From positions 682,001 through 746,000 of the forward strand of contig JAWQEG010000723.1 of NCBI GenBank assembly GCA_033782935.1: a DNA stretch of 64,000 bases, written 5' to 3'. The translations under genes and the position numbers were made by a program. A model generated the notes under the pieces. That model did no database searches. It saw only the letters and a program-made list of their open reading frames with translations, and had not been told where the DNA came from. The DNA is from Petrolisthes cinctipes (Eukaryota; Arthropoda; Malacostraca; Decapoda; Porcellanidae). Shown one piece after another: positions 51,600 through 62,839 of this stretch. Numbering within the stretch: position 1 is the first letter of the stretch; every line of letters starts with the position of its first letter.

Positions 51600-53245
51600 T
51601 AAAAATACTCTAACACTGAGTAGGCATGTACAGATTGCTTCTGGGACCCCAAAATATTGAATTTTCGGGTGTTTTGAGCCTGAATTTGAGATATAAACGG
51701 GTACTGAAGATGCATGCACATATCGACTTTTGTGCACCTAAAAGATCGATTTTCAGTATGTTTTGAGCATGTATTTTGAAAATACTCTAACACGGAGTAG
51801 GCATGTACAGATCGCTTCTGGGACACCTAAATATCGAATTTTCGGGTGTTTTGGGACTGAATTTGAGATATCGACTTTTTGGCACCTAAAAGATCGATTT
51901 TTAGCATGTTTTTAGCCTATATTTTGAAAATATTCTAGCACTGAGTAGGCATGTACAGATTGCTTCTGGGACCCCAAAATATTGAATTTTCGGGTGTTTT
52001 GAGGCTGAATTTGAGATATAAACGGGTACTGAAGATGCATGCACATATCGTCTTTTGTGCACCTAAAAGATCGATTTTCAGTATGTTTTTGGCCTGTATT
52101 TTGAAAATACTTTAACACAGAGTAGACATGTACAGATCGCTTCTGGGACCCCTAAATATCGGTTTTTCGGGTGTTTTGGGACTGAATTTGAGATATCGAC
52201 TTTTTGGCACCTAAAAGATCGATTTTTAGCATGTTTTTAGCCTATATTTTGAAAAAATTTTAGCACTGTACAGATTGCTTCTGGGACCCCAAAATATTGA
52301 ATTTTCAGGTGTTTTGAGCCCGAATTTGAGATATAAACGGGTACAGAAGATACATGCACATATTGACTTTGGGCACCAAAAATATCGATTTTCAGCATGT
52401 TTTGGGCCTGAATTTTGAAAATACTCTAACACGGAGTAGGCATGTACAGATCGCTTCTGGGACCCCAAAATATCGAATTTTCGGGTGTTTAGGGCCAGAA
52501 TTTGAGATATAAACGGGTACAGAAGATGCATGCACATATCGACTTTTGGGCACCTAAAAGATCGATTTTCAGTATGTTTTTAACCTGTATTTTGAAAATA
52601 CTCTAACACGGAGTAGGCATGTACAGATACCTACTGGGACCTCTAAATATCGAATTTTCGGGTGTTTTGGGACTGAATTTGAGATATCGATTTTTTGGCA
52701 CCTAAAATGTCGATTTTTAGCATGTTTTTAGCCTATATTTTGAAAATATTCTAGCACTGTGTAGGCAAGTACAGATTGCTTCTGGGACCCCAAAATATTG
52801 AATTTTCTAGTGTTTTGAGCCTGAATTTGAGATATAAACGGGTACAGAAGATACATGCACATATTGACTTTGGGCATCTAAAATATCTCTTTTCAGCATG
52901 TTTTGGACCTGTATTTTGAAAATACTCTAACACTGAGTAGGCGCCTATGTAGAGATTGCTTCTGGGACCCCAAAATATTGAATTTTCGGGTGTTTTGAGC
53001 CTCAATTTGAGATATAAACGGGTACTGAAGATGCATGCACATATCGACTTTTGTGCACCTAAAAGATCGATTTTCAGTATGTTTTGAGCATGTATTTTGA
53101 AAATACTCTAACACGGAGTAGGCATGTACAGATCGCTTCTGGGACCCCTAAATATCGAATTTTCGGGTGTTTTGGGACTGAATTTGAGATATCGACTTTT
53201 TGGCACCTAAAAGATCGATTTTTAGCATGTTTTTAGCCTATATTT
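51600..53245 (+). repeat. 1,646-bp tandem duplication, copy 1
   Basis: Directly followed by its copy at 53246-54891. Both carry TTTTAAAAATACTC at the left edge, CGTCTTTTGTGCACC, ATCGGTTTTTCGGG, GAAAAAATTTTAGCACTG, TTTTCAGGTGTTTTGAGCCC, TTTTTAACCTG, GATACCTACTGGG, TTTTCTAGTGTTTTG and TAGGCGCCTA (52938). Confidence 0.9.
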
Positions 53246-54891
53246 TAAAAATACTCTAACACTGAGTAGGCATGTACAGATTGCTTCTGGGACCCCAAAA
53301 TATTGAATTTTCGGGTGTTTTGAGCCTGAATTTGAGATATAAACGGGTACTGAAGATGCATGCACATATCGACTTTTGTGCACCTAAAAGATCGATTTTC
53401 AGTATGTTTTGAGCATGTATTTTGAAAATACTCTAACACGGAGTAGGCATGTACAGATCGCTTCTGGGACACCTAAATATCGAATTTTCGGGTGTTTTGG
53501 GACTGAATTTGAGATATCGACTTTTTGGCACCTAAAAGATCGATTTTTAGCATGTTTTTAGCCTATATTTTGAAAATATTCTAGCACTGAGTAGGCATGT
53601 ACAGATTGCTTCTGGGACCCCAAAATATTGAATTTTCGGGTGTTTTGAGGCTGAATTTGAGATATAAACGGGTACTGAAGATGCATGCACATATCGTCTT
53701 TTGTGCACCTAAAAGATCGATTTTCAGTATGTTTTTGGCCTGTATTTTGAAAATACTTTAACACAGAGTAGACATGTACAGATCGCTTCTGGGACCCCTA
53801 AATATCGGTTTTTCGGGTGTTTTGGGACTGAATTTGAGATATCGACTTTTTGGCACCTAAAAGATCGATTTTTAGCATGTTTTTAGCCTATATTTTGAAA
53901 AAATTTTAGCACTGTACAGATTGCTTCTGGGACCCCAAAATATTGAATTTTCAGGTGTTTTGAGCCCGAATTTGAGATATAAACGGGTACAGAAGATACA
54001 TGCACATATTGACTTTGGGCACCAAAAATATCGATTTTCAGCATGTTTTGGGCCTGAATTTTGAAAATACTCTAACACGGAGTAGGCATGTACAGATCGC
54101 TTCTGGGACCCCAAAATATCGAATTTTCGGGTGTTTAGGGCCAGAATTTGAGATATAAACGGGTACAGAAGATGCATGCACATATCGACTTTTGGGCACC
54201 TAAAAGATCGATTTTCAGTATGTTTTTAACCTGTATTTTGAAAATACTCTAACACGGAGTAGGCATGTACAGATACCTACTGGGACCTCTAAATATCGAA
54301 TTTTCGGGTGTTTTGGGACTGAATTTGAGATATCGATTTTTTGGCACCTAAAATGTCGATTTTTAGCATGTTTTTAGCCTATATTTTGAAAATATTCTAG
54401 CACTGTGTAGGCAAGTACAGATTGCTTCTGGGACCCCAAAATATTGAATTTTCTAGTGTTTTGAGCCTGAATTTGAGATATAAACGGGTACAGAAGATAC
54501 ATGCACATATTGACTTTGGGCATCTAAAATATCTCTTTTCAGCATGTTTTGGACCTGTATTTTGAAAATACTCTAACACTGAGTAGGCGCCTATGTAGAG
54601 ATTTCTTCTGGGACCCCAAAATATTGAATTTTCGGGTGTTTTGAGCCTCAATTTGAGATATAAACGGGTACTGAAGATGCATGCACATATCGACTTTTGT
54701 GCACCTAAAAGATCGATTTTCAGTATGTTTTGAGCATGTATTTTGAAAATACTCTAACACGGAGTAGGCATGTACAGATCGCTTCTGGGACCCCTAAATA
54801 TCGAATTTTCGGGTGTTTTGGGACTGAATTTGAGATATCGACTTTTTGGCACCTAAAAGATCGATTTTTAGCATGTTTTTAGCCTATATTT
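53246..54891 (+). repeat. 1,646-bp tandem duplication, copy 2
   Basis: Nearly identical to 51600-53245. One difference I can place is T at 54604 against G at 52958 (GATTTCTTCTGGG for GATTGCTTCTGGG). With so few changes in 1.6 kb this is among the most recent events in the window, or possibly an assembly duplication. Confidence 0.88.
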
Positions 54892-55269
54892 TGAAAATAT
54901 TCTAGCACTGTGTAGGCATGTACAGATTGCTTCTGGGACCCCAAAATATTGAATTTTCGGGTGTTTTGAGGCTGAATTTGAGATATAAACGGGTACTGAA
55001 GATGCATGCACATATCGTCTTTTGTGCACCTAAAAGATCGATTTTCAGTATGTTTTTGGCCTGTATTTTGAAAATACTCTAACACGGAGTAGGCATGTAC
55101 AGATACCTTCTGGGACCTCTAAATATCGAATTTTCGGGGGTTTTGGGACTGAATTTGAGATATCGATTTTTTGGCACCTAAAATGTCGATTTTTAGCATG
55201 TTTTTAGCCTATATTTTGAAAATATTCTAGCACTGTGTAGGCATGTACAGATTGCTTCAGGAACCCCAA

Positions 55270-57277
55270 AATATTGAATTTTCGGGTGTTTTGAGCCTGA
55301 ATTTTAGATATAAACGGGTACAGAAGATACATACACATATTGACTTTGGGCATCTAAAATATCGATTTTCAGCATGTTTTGGGCCTGTATTTTGAAAATA
55401 CTCAAACACTGAGTAGGCATGTACAGATTGCTTCTGGGACCCCAAAATATTGAATTTTTGGGTGTTTTGAGCCTGAATTTGAGATATAAACGGGTACTGA
55501 AGATGCATGCACATATCGACTTTTGTGCACCTAAAAGATCGATTTTCAGTATGTTTTGAGCATGTATTTTGAAAATACTCTAACACGGAGTAGGCATGTA
55601 CAGATCGCTTCTGGGACCTCTAAATATCGAATTTTCGGGTGTTTTGGGACTGAATTTGAGATATCGACTTTTTGGCACCTAAAAGATCGATTTTTAGCAT
55701 GTTTTTAGCCTATATTTTGAAAATATTCTAGCACTGAGTAGGCATGTACAGATTGCTTCTGGGACCCCAAAATATTGAATTTTCGGGTGTTTTGAGCCTG
55801 AATTTGAGATATAAACGGGTACAGAAGATACATGCACATATTGACTTTGGGCACCAAAAATATCGATTTTCAGCATGTTTTGGGCCTGAATTTTGAAAAT
55901 ACTCTAACACTGAGTAGGCATGTACAGATTGCTTCTGGGACCCCAAAATATTGAATTTTCGGGTGTTTTGAGGCTGAATTTGAGATATAAACGGGTACTG
56001 AAGATGCATGCACATATCGTCTTTTGTGCACCTAAAAGATCGATTTTCAGTATGTTTTTGGCCTGTATTTTGAAAATACTCTAACACAGAGTAGACATGT
56101 ACAGATCGCTTCTGGGACCCCTAAATATCGGTTTTTCGGGTGTTTTGGGACTGAATTTGAGATATCGACTTTTTGGCACCTAAAAGATCGATTTTTAGCA
56201 TGTTTTTAGCCTATATTTTTAAAATGTTCAAGCACTGAGTAGGCATGTACAGATTGCTTCTGGGACCCCAAAATATTGAATTTTCGGGTGTTTTGAGCCC
56301 GAATTTGAGATATAAACGGGTACAGAAGATACATGCACATATTGACTTTGGGCACCAAAAATATCGATTTTCAGCATGTTTTGGGCCTGAATTTTGAAAA
56401 TACTCTAACACGGAGTAGGCATGTACAGATCGCTTCTGGGACCCCAAAATATCGAATTTTCGGGTGTTTAGGGCCAGAATTTGAGATATAAACGGGTACA
56501 GAAGATGCATGCACATATCGACTTTTGGGCACCTAAAAGATCGATTTTCAGTATGTTTTTGGCCTGTATTTTGAAAATACTCTAACACGGAGTAGGCATG
56601 TACAGATACCTTCTGGGACCTCTAAATATCGAATTTTCGGGTGTTTTGGGACTGAATTTGAGATATCGATTTTTTGGCACCTAAAATGTCGATTTTTAGC
56701 ATGTTTTTAGCCTATATTTTGAAAATATTCTAGCACTGTGTAGGCAAGTACAGATTGCTTCTGGGACCCCAAAATATTGAATTTTTGAGTGTTTTGAGCC
56801 TGAATTTGAGATATAAACGGGTACAGAAGATACATGCACATATTGACTTTGGGCATCTAAAATATCTCTTTTCAGCATGTTTTGGACCTGTATTTTGAAA
56901 ATACTCTAACACTGAGTAGGCGCCTATGTACAGATTGCTTCTGGGACCCCAAAATATTGAATTTTCGAGTGTTTTGAGCCTGAATTTGAGATATAAACGG
57001 GTACTGAAGATGCATGCACTTATCGACTTTTGTGCACCTAAAAGATCGATTTTCAGTATGTTTTGAGCATGTATTTTGAAAATACTCTAACACGGAGTAG
57101 GCATGTACAGATCGCTTCTGGGACCTCTAAATATCGAATTTTCGGGTGTTTTGGGACTGAATTTGAGATATCGACTTTTTGGCACCTAAAAGATCGATTT
57201 TTAGCATGTTTTTAGCCTATATTTTGAAAATATTCTAGCACTGAGTAGGCATGTACAGATTGCTTCTGGGACCCCAA
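55270..57277 (+). repeat. 2,008-bp tandem duplication, copy 1
   Basis: Matches 57278-59176 at 2008 bp. Shared markers: ACATACACATATTG, TACTCAAACACTG, ATTTTTGGGTGTTTTG, CACAGAGTAGACATG, TTTTTAAAATGTTCAAGC near 56215/58223, GCAAGTACAG near 56745/58753, TTTTTGAGTGTTTTG and TAGGCGCCTA at 56917 and 58925. Confidence 0.88.
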
Positions 57278-59176
57278 AATATTGAATTTTCGGGTGTTTT
57301 GAGCCTGAATTTTAGATATAAACGGGTACAGAAGATACATACACATATTGACTTTGGGCATCTAAAATATCGATTTTCAGCATGTTTTGGGCCTGTATTT
57401 TGAAAATACTCAAACACTGAGTAGGCATGTACAGATTGCTTCTGGGACCCCAAAATATTGAATTTTTGGGTGTTTTGAGCCTGAATTTGAGATATAAACG
57501 GGTACTGAAGATGCATGCACATATCGACTTTTGTGCACCTAAAAGATCGATTTTCAGTATGTTTTGAGCATGTATTTTGAAAATACTCTAACACGGAGTA
57601 GGCATGTACAGATCGCTTCTGGGACCTCTAAATATCGAATTTTCGGGTGTTTTGGGACTGAATTTGAGATATCGACTTTTTGGCACCTAAAAGATCGATT
57701 TTTAGCATGTTTTTAGCCTATATTTTGAAAATATTCTAGCACTGAGTAGGCATGTACAGATTGCTTCTGGGACCCCAAAATATTGAATTTTCGGGTGTTT
57801 TGAGCCTGAATTTGAGATATAAACGGGTACAGAAGATACATGCACATATTGACTTTGGGCACCAAAAATATCGATTTTCAGCATGTTTTGGGCCTGAATT
57901 TTGAAAATACTCTAACACTGAGTAGGCATGTACAGATTGCTTCTGGGACCCCAAAATATTGAATTTTCGGGTGTTTTGAGGCTGAATTTGAGATATAAAC
58001 GGGTACTGAAGATGCATGCACATATCGTCTTTTGTGCACCTAAAAGATCGATTTTCAGTATGTTTTTGGCCTGTATTTTGAAAATACTCTAACACAGAGT
58101 AGACATGTACAGATCGCTTCTGGGACCCCTAAATATCGGTTTTTCGGGTGTTTTGGGACTGAATTTGAGATATCGACTTTTTGGCACCTAAAAGATCGAT
58201 TTTTAGCATGTTTTTAGCCTATATTTTTAAAATGTTCAAGCACTGAGTAGGCATGTACAGATTGCTTCTGGGACCCCAAAATATTGAATTTTCGGGTGTT
58301 TTGAGCCCGAATTTGAGATATAAACGGGTACAGAAGATACATGCACATATTGACTTTGGGCACCAAAAATATCGATTTTCAGCATGTTTTGGGCCTGAAT
58401 TTTGAAAATACTCTAACACGGAGTAGGCATGTACAGATCGCTTCTGGGACCCCAAAATATCGAATTTTCGGGTGTTTAGGGCCAGAATTTGAGATATAAA
58501 CGGGTACAGAAGATGCATGCACATATCGACTTTTGGGCACCTAAAAGATCGATTTTCAGTATGTTTTTGGCCTGTATTTTGAAAATACTCTAACACGGAG
58601 TAGGCATGTACAGATACCTTCTGGGACCTCTAAATATCGAATTTTCGGGTGTTTTGGGACTAAATTTGAGATATCGATTTTTTGGCACCTAAAATGTCGA
58701 TTTTTAGCATGTTTTTAGCCTATATTTTGAAAATATTCTAGCACTGTGTAGGCAAGTACAGATTGCTTCTGGGACCCCAAAATATTGAATTTTTGAGTGT
58801 TTTGAGCCTGAATTTGAGATATAAACGGGTACAGAAGATACATGCACATATTGACTTTGGGCATCTAAAATATCTCTTTTCAGCATGTTTTGGACCTGTA
58901 TTTTGAAAATACTCTAACACTGAGTAGGCGCCTATGTACAGATTGCTTCTGGGACCCCAAAATATTGAATTTTCGAGTGTTTTGAGCCTGAATTTGAGAT
59001 ATAAACGGGTACTGAAGATGCATGCACTTATCGACTTTTGTGCACCTAAAAGATCGATTTTCAGTATGTTTTGAGCATGTATTTTGAAAATACTCTAACA
59101 CGGAGTAGGCATGTACAGATCGCTTCTGGGACCTCTAAATATCGAATTTTCGGGTGTTTTGGGACTGAATTTGAGA
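57278..59176 (+). repeat. 2,008-bp tandem duplication, copy 2 (cut short)
   Basis: Follows copy 1 directly and ends in a hybrid monomer where GAGATATTGAC replaces GAGATATCGAC (59136-59282). A private difference is GGGACTAAATTTG near 58659. Confidence 0.87.
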
Positions 59177-59282
59177 TATTGACTTTGGGCACCAAAAATA
59201 TCGATTTTCAGCATGTTTTGGGCCTGAATTTTGAAAATACTCTAACACTGAGTAGGCATATACAGATTGCTTCTGGGACCCC
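59136..59282 (+). repeat. A/B hybrid monomer (147 bp)
   Basis: Its left part is A-type (TAAATATCG, GGGACTGAATTTGAGATAT) and from the ATAT onward it is B-type (TGACTTTGGGCACCA and then a B-type H2). H1 is 59 bp and H2 is 88 bp. The join lies at the same ATAT where the original A monomer lost 29 bp. Confidence 0.85.
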
Positions 59283-62050
59283 AAAATATTGAATTTTCGG
59301 GTGTTTTGAGGCTGAATTTGAGATATAAACGGGTACTGAAGATGCATGCACATATCGTCTTTTGTGCACCTAAAAGATCGATTTTCAGTATGTTTTTGGC
59401 CTGTATTTTGAAAATACTCTAACACAGAGTAGACATGTACAGATCGCTTCTGGGACCCCTAAATATCGGTTTTTCGGGTGTTTTGGGACTGAATTTGAGA
59501 TATCGACTTTTTGGCACCTAAAAGATCGATTTTTAGCATGTTTTTAGCCTATATTTTGAAAATATTTTAGCACTGTACAGATTGCTTCTGGGACCCCAAA
59601 ATATTGAATTTTCGGGTGTTTTGAGCCTGAATTTGAGATATAAACGGGTACAGAAGATACATGCACATATTGACTTTGGGCACCAAAAATATCGATTTTC
59701 AGCATGTTTTGGGCCTGAATTTTGAAAATACTCTAACACGGAGTAGGCATGTACAGATCGCTTCTGGGACCCCAAAATATCGAATTTTCGGGTGTTTTGA
59801 GCCTGAATTTGAGATATAAACGGGTACTGAAGATGCATGCACATATCGACTTTTGTGCACCTAAAAGATCGATTTTCAGTATGTTTTGAGCATGTATTTT
59901 GAAAATACTCTAACACGGAGTAGGCATGTACAGATCGCTTCTGGGACACCTAAATATCGAATTTTCGGGTGTTTTGGGACTGAATTTGAGATATCGACTT
60001 TTTGGCACCTAAAAGATCGATTTTTAGCATTTTTTTAGCCTATGTTTTGAAAATATTCTAGCACTGTACAGATTGCTTCTGGGACCCCAAAATATTGAAT
60101 TTTCGGGTGTTTTGAGCCTGAATTTGAGATATAAACGGGTACAAAAGATACATGCACATATTGACTTTGGGCACCAAAAATATCGATTTTCAGCATGTTT
60201 TGGGCCTGAATTTTGAAAATACGCTAACACGGAGTAGGCATGTACAGATTGCTTCTGGGACCCCAAAATATTGAATTTTCGGGTGTTTTGAGCCTGAATT
60301 TGAGATATAAACGGGTACTGAAGATGCATGCACATATCGACTTTTGTGCACCTAAAAGATCGATTTTCAGTATGTTTTTGGCCTGTATTTTGAAAATACT
60401 CTAACACGGAGTAGGCATGTACAGATCGCTTCAGGGACCCCTAAATATCGGTTTTTTGGGTGTTTTGGGACTGAATTTGAGATATCAACTTTTTGGCACC
60501 TAAAAGATCGATTTCTAGCATGTTTTTAGCCTATATTTTGAAAATATTCTAGCACTGTACAGATTGCTTCTGGGACCCCAAAATATTGAATTTTCGGGTG
60601 TTTTGAGCCTGAATTTGAGATATAAACGGGTACAGAAGATACATGCACATATTGACTTTGGGCACCAAAAATATCGATTTTCAGCATGTTTTGGGCCTGA
60701 AGTTTGAAAATACTCTAACACGGAGGAGGCATGTACAGATCGCTTCTGGGACCCCAAAATATCGAATTTTCGGGTGTTTGAGGCCAGAATTTGAGATATA
60801 AATGGGTACAGAAAATGCATGCACATATCGACTTTTGGGCACCTAAAAGATCGATTTTCAGTATGTTTTGAGCATGTATTTTGAAAATACTCTAACACGG
60901 AGTAGGCATGTACAGATACCTTCTGGGACCTCTAAATATCGAATTTTCGGGTGTTTTGGGACTGAATTTGAGATATCGATTTTTTGGCACCTAAAATGTC
61001 GATTTTTAGCATGTTTTTAGCCTATATTTTGAAAATATTCTAGCACTGTGTAGGCATGTACAGATTGCTTCTGGGACCCCAAAATATTGAATTTTCGGGT
61101 GTTTTGAGCCTGAATTTGAGATATAAACGGGTACAGAAGATACATGCACATATTGACTTTGGGCATCTAAAAGATCGATTTTTAGCATGTTTTGGGCCTG
61201 TATTTTGAAAATACTCTAGCACTGAGTAGGCATGTACAGATTGCTTCTGGGACCCCAAAATATTGAATTTTCGGGTGTTTTGAGCCTGAATTTGAGATAT
61301 AAACGGGTACAGAAGATATATGCACATATTGACTTTGGGCACCAAAAATATCGATTTTCAGCATGTTTTGGGCCCGAATTTTGAAAATACTCTAACACTG
61401 AGTAGGCATGTACAGATTGCTTCTGGGACCCCAAAATATTGAATTTTCGGGTGTTTTGAGCCTGAATTTGAGATATAAACGGGTACTGAAGATGCATGCA
61501 CATATTGACTTTTGTGCACCTAAAAGATCGATTTTCAGTATGTTTTGAGCATGTATTTTGAAAATACTCTAACACGGAGTAGGCATGTACAGATCGCTTC
61601 TGGGACACCTAAATATCGAATTTTCGGGTGTTTTGGGACTGAATTTGAGATATCGACTTTTTGGCACCTAAAAGATCGATTTTTAGCATGTTTTTAGCCT
61701 ATATTTTGAAAATATTCTAGCACTGTACAGATTGCTTCTGGGACCCCAAAATATTGAATTTTCGGGTGTTTTGAGCCTGAATTTGAGATATAAACGGGTA
61801 CAGAAGATACATGCACATATTGACTTTGGCCACCAAAAATATCGATTTTCAGCATGTTTTGGGCCTGAATTTTGAAAATACTCTAACACGGAGTAGGCAT
61901 GTACAGATCGCTTTTGGGACCCCAAAATATCGAATTTTCGGGTGTTTTGGGACTGAATTTGAGATATCGATTTTTTGGCACCTAAAATGTCGATTTTTAG
62001 CATGTTTTTTAGCCTATATTTTGAAAATATTCTAGCACTGTGTAGGCATG

Positions 62051-62052
62051 TA
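62051..62052. other. Left target-site duplication TA
   Basis: The TA of the satellite anchor CATGTACAG, present once in uninterrupted monomers and twice here (with 62215-62216). Confidence 0.85.
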
Positions 62053-62118
62053 CAGTCGGCGGCAGAAGTCCTGTCGCCTTACCTGCTTCACAGAGACATG
62101 CAGTGTTCATGGACTCGA
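62053..62118 (+). repeat. MITE left terminal inverted repeat (66 bp)
   Basis: Pairs with the reverse complement of 62149-62214 at 57 of 66 positions (86%). Eight of nine differences are transitions. The outermost 12 bases (CAGTCGGCGGCA) are perfectly conserved between arms, as expected if they include the transposase contact site. Confidence 0.9.
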
Positions 62119-62148
62119 TAATACGCACGTTTTCTACACCTAATAAAC

Positions 62149-62214
62149 TCGAGTCTATGAACATCGCGTGCCTCGGTGAAGCAAGTGAGGCGACAGGACT
62201 TTTGCCGCCGACTG
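62149..62214 (-). repeat. MITE right terminal inverted repeat (66 bp)
   Basis: Reverse complement of the left arm with nine mismatches. The intervening 62119-62148 loop is A+T-rich and carries no recognisable motif. Confidence 0.9.
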
Positions 62215-62216
62215 TA
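62215..62216. other. Right target-site duplication TA
   Basis: The second copy of the TA target, followed immediately by CAGATTGCTTCTGGG of the satellite, so no host bases were lost on insertion. Confidence 0.85.
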
Positions 62217-62839
62217 CAGATTGCTTCTGGGACCCCAAAATATTGAATTTTTGGGTGTTTTGAGCCTGAATTTGAGATATAAACGGGTACAGAAGATACA
62301 TGCACATATTGACTTTGGGCATCTAAAAGATCGATTTTTAGCATGTTTTGGGTTTGTATTTTGAAAATACTCTAGCACTGAGTAGGCATGTACAGATTGC
62401 TTCTGGGACCCTAAAATATTGAATTTTCGGGTGTTTTGAGCCTGAATTTGAGATATAAACGGGTACAGAAGATACATGCACATATTGACTTTGGGCACCA
62501 AAAATATCGATTTTCAGCATGTTTTGGGACTGAATTTTGAAAATACTCTAACACGGAGTAGGCATGTACAGATCGCTTCTGGGACCCCAAAATATCGAAT
62601 TTTCGGGTGTTTAGGGCCAGAATTTGAGATATAAACGGGTACAGAAGATGCATGCACATATCGAGTTTTGGGCACCTAAAAGATCGATTTTCAGTATGTT
62701 TTTGGCCTGTATTTTGAAAATACTGTAACACGGAGTAGGCATGTACAGATACCTTCTGGGACCTCTAAATATCGAATTTTCGGGTGTTTTGGGACTGAAT
62801 TTGAGATATCGATTTTTTGGCACCTAAATTGTCGATTTT

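Larger units (their letters stand above)
50832..57310 (+). repeat. 5.6-kb period duplication, copy 2, enlarged by 1,646 bp
   Basis: Colinear with 45190-50022 once the internal tandem duplication 51600-54891 is accounted for. Its left edge follows GGGACACCTAAATATCG near 50835. Its right edge lies where the B monomer switches to the GAATTTTAGATATAAACG variant near 57308, which is the start of the 2,008-bp re-duplication. Confidence 0.85.
62053..62214. mobile_element. 162-bp Tc1/mariner-type MITE (non-autonomous foldback element)
   Basis: Seen: this is the only sequence in the window unrelated to the satellite. It starts CAGTCGGCGGCA, ends TGCCGCCGACTG, and is flanked by TA (62051-62052 and 62215-62216), where the unoccupied monomer has a single TA in CATGTACAG. 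It consists almost entirely of two 66-bp inverted arms around a 30-bp loop and has no transposase gene. Known: TA duplication and CAG-type termini are typical of the Tc1/mariner superfamily, and short palindromic derivatives are moved by a transposase encoded elsewhere. An alternative reading, a 6-bp TGTACA duplication with the element starting GTCGGCGG, fits the same bases. The 2-bp TA reading is preferred because it extends the terminal repeats to CAG/CTG. Family assignment rests on these features only. Confidence 0.88.
61924..62236 (+). repeat. A1 monomer interrupted by a MITE
   Basis: The monomer starts AAAATATCG, has A1 features (CGATTTTTTGGC, AAAATGTCG, GCACTGTGTAGG) and an extra T in GCATGTTTTTTAGCC. 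Its total length is 313 bp. Removing the 162-bp element and one TA leaves 149 bp, the 148-bp A monomer plus the extra T. The host monomer is otherwise intact on both sides. Confidence 0.92.

Noticed and set aside
51600..54891. Assembly artefact as the explanation for the near-identical 1,646-bp tandem copies
   Set aside because: Not accepted as the main reading because the copies have at least one distinguishing base (52958/54604) and the event fits the nested duplication pattern. It cannot be ruled out without reads.
62009..62501. Open frames of 111 and 137 codons crossing the MITE
   Set aside because: They are chimeras of satellite and foldback sequence with no transposase motif. The element is too short to encode one.
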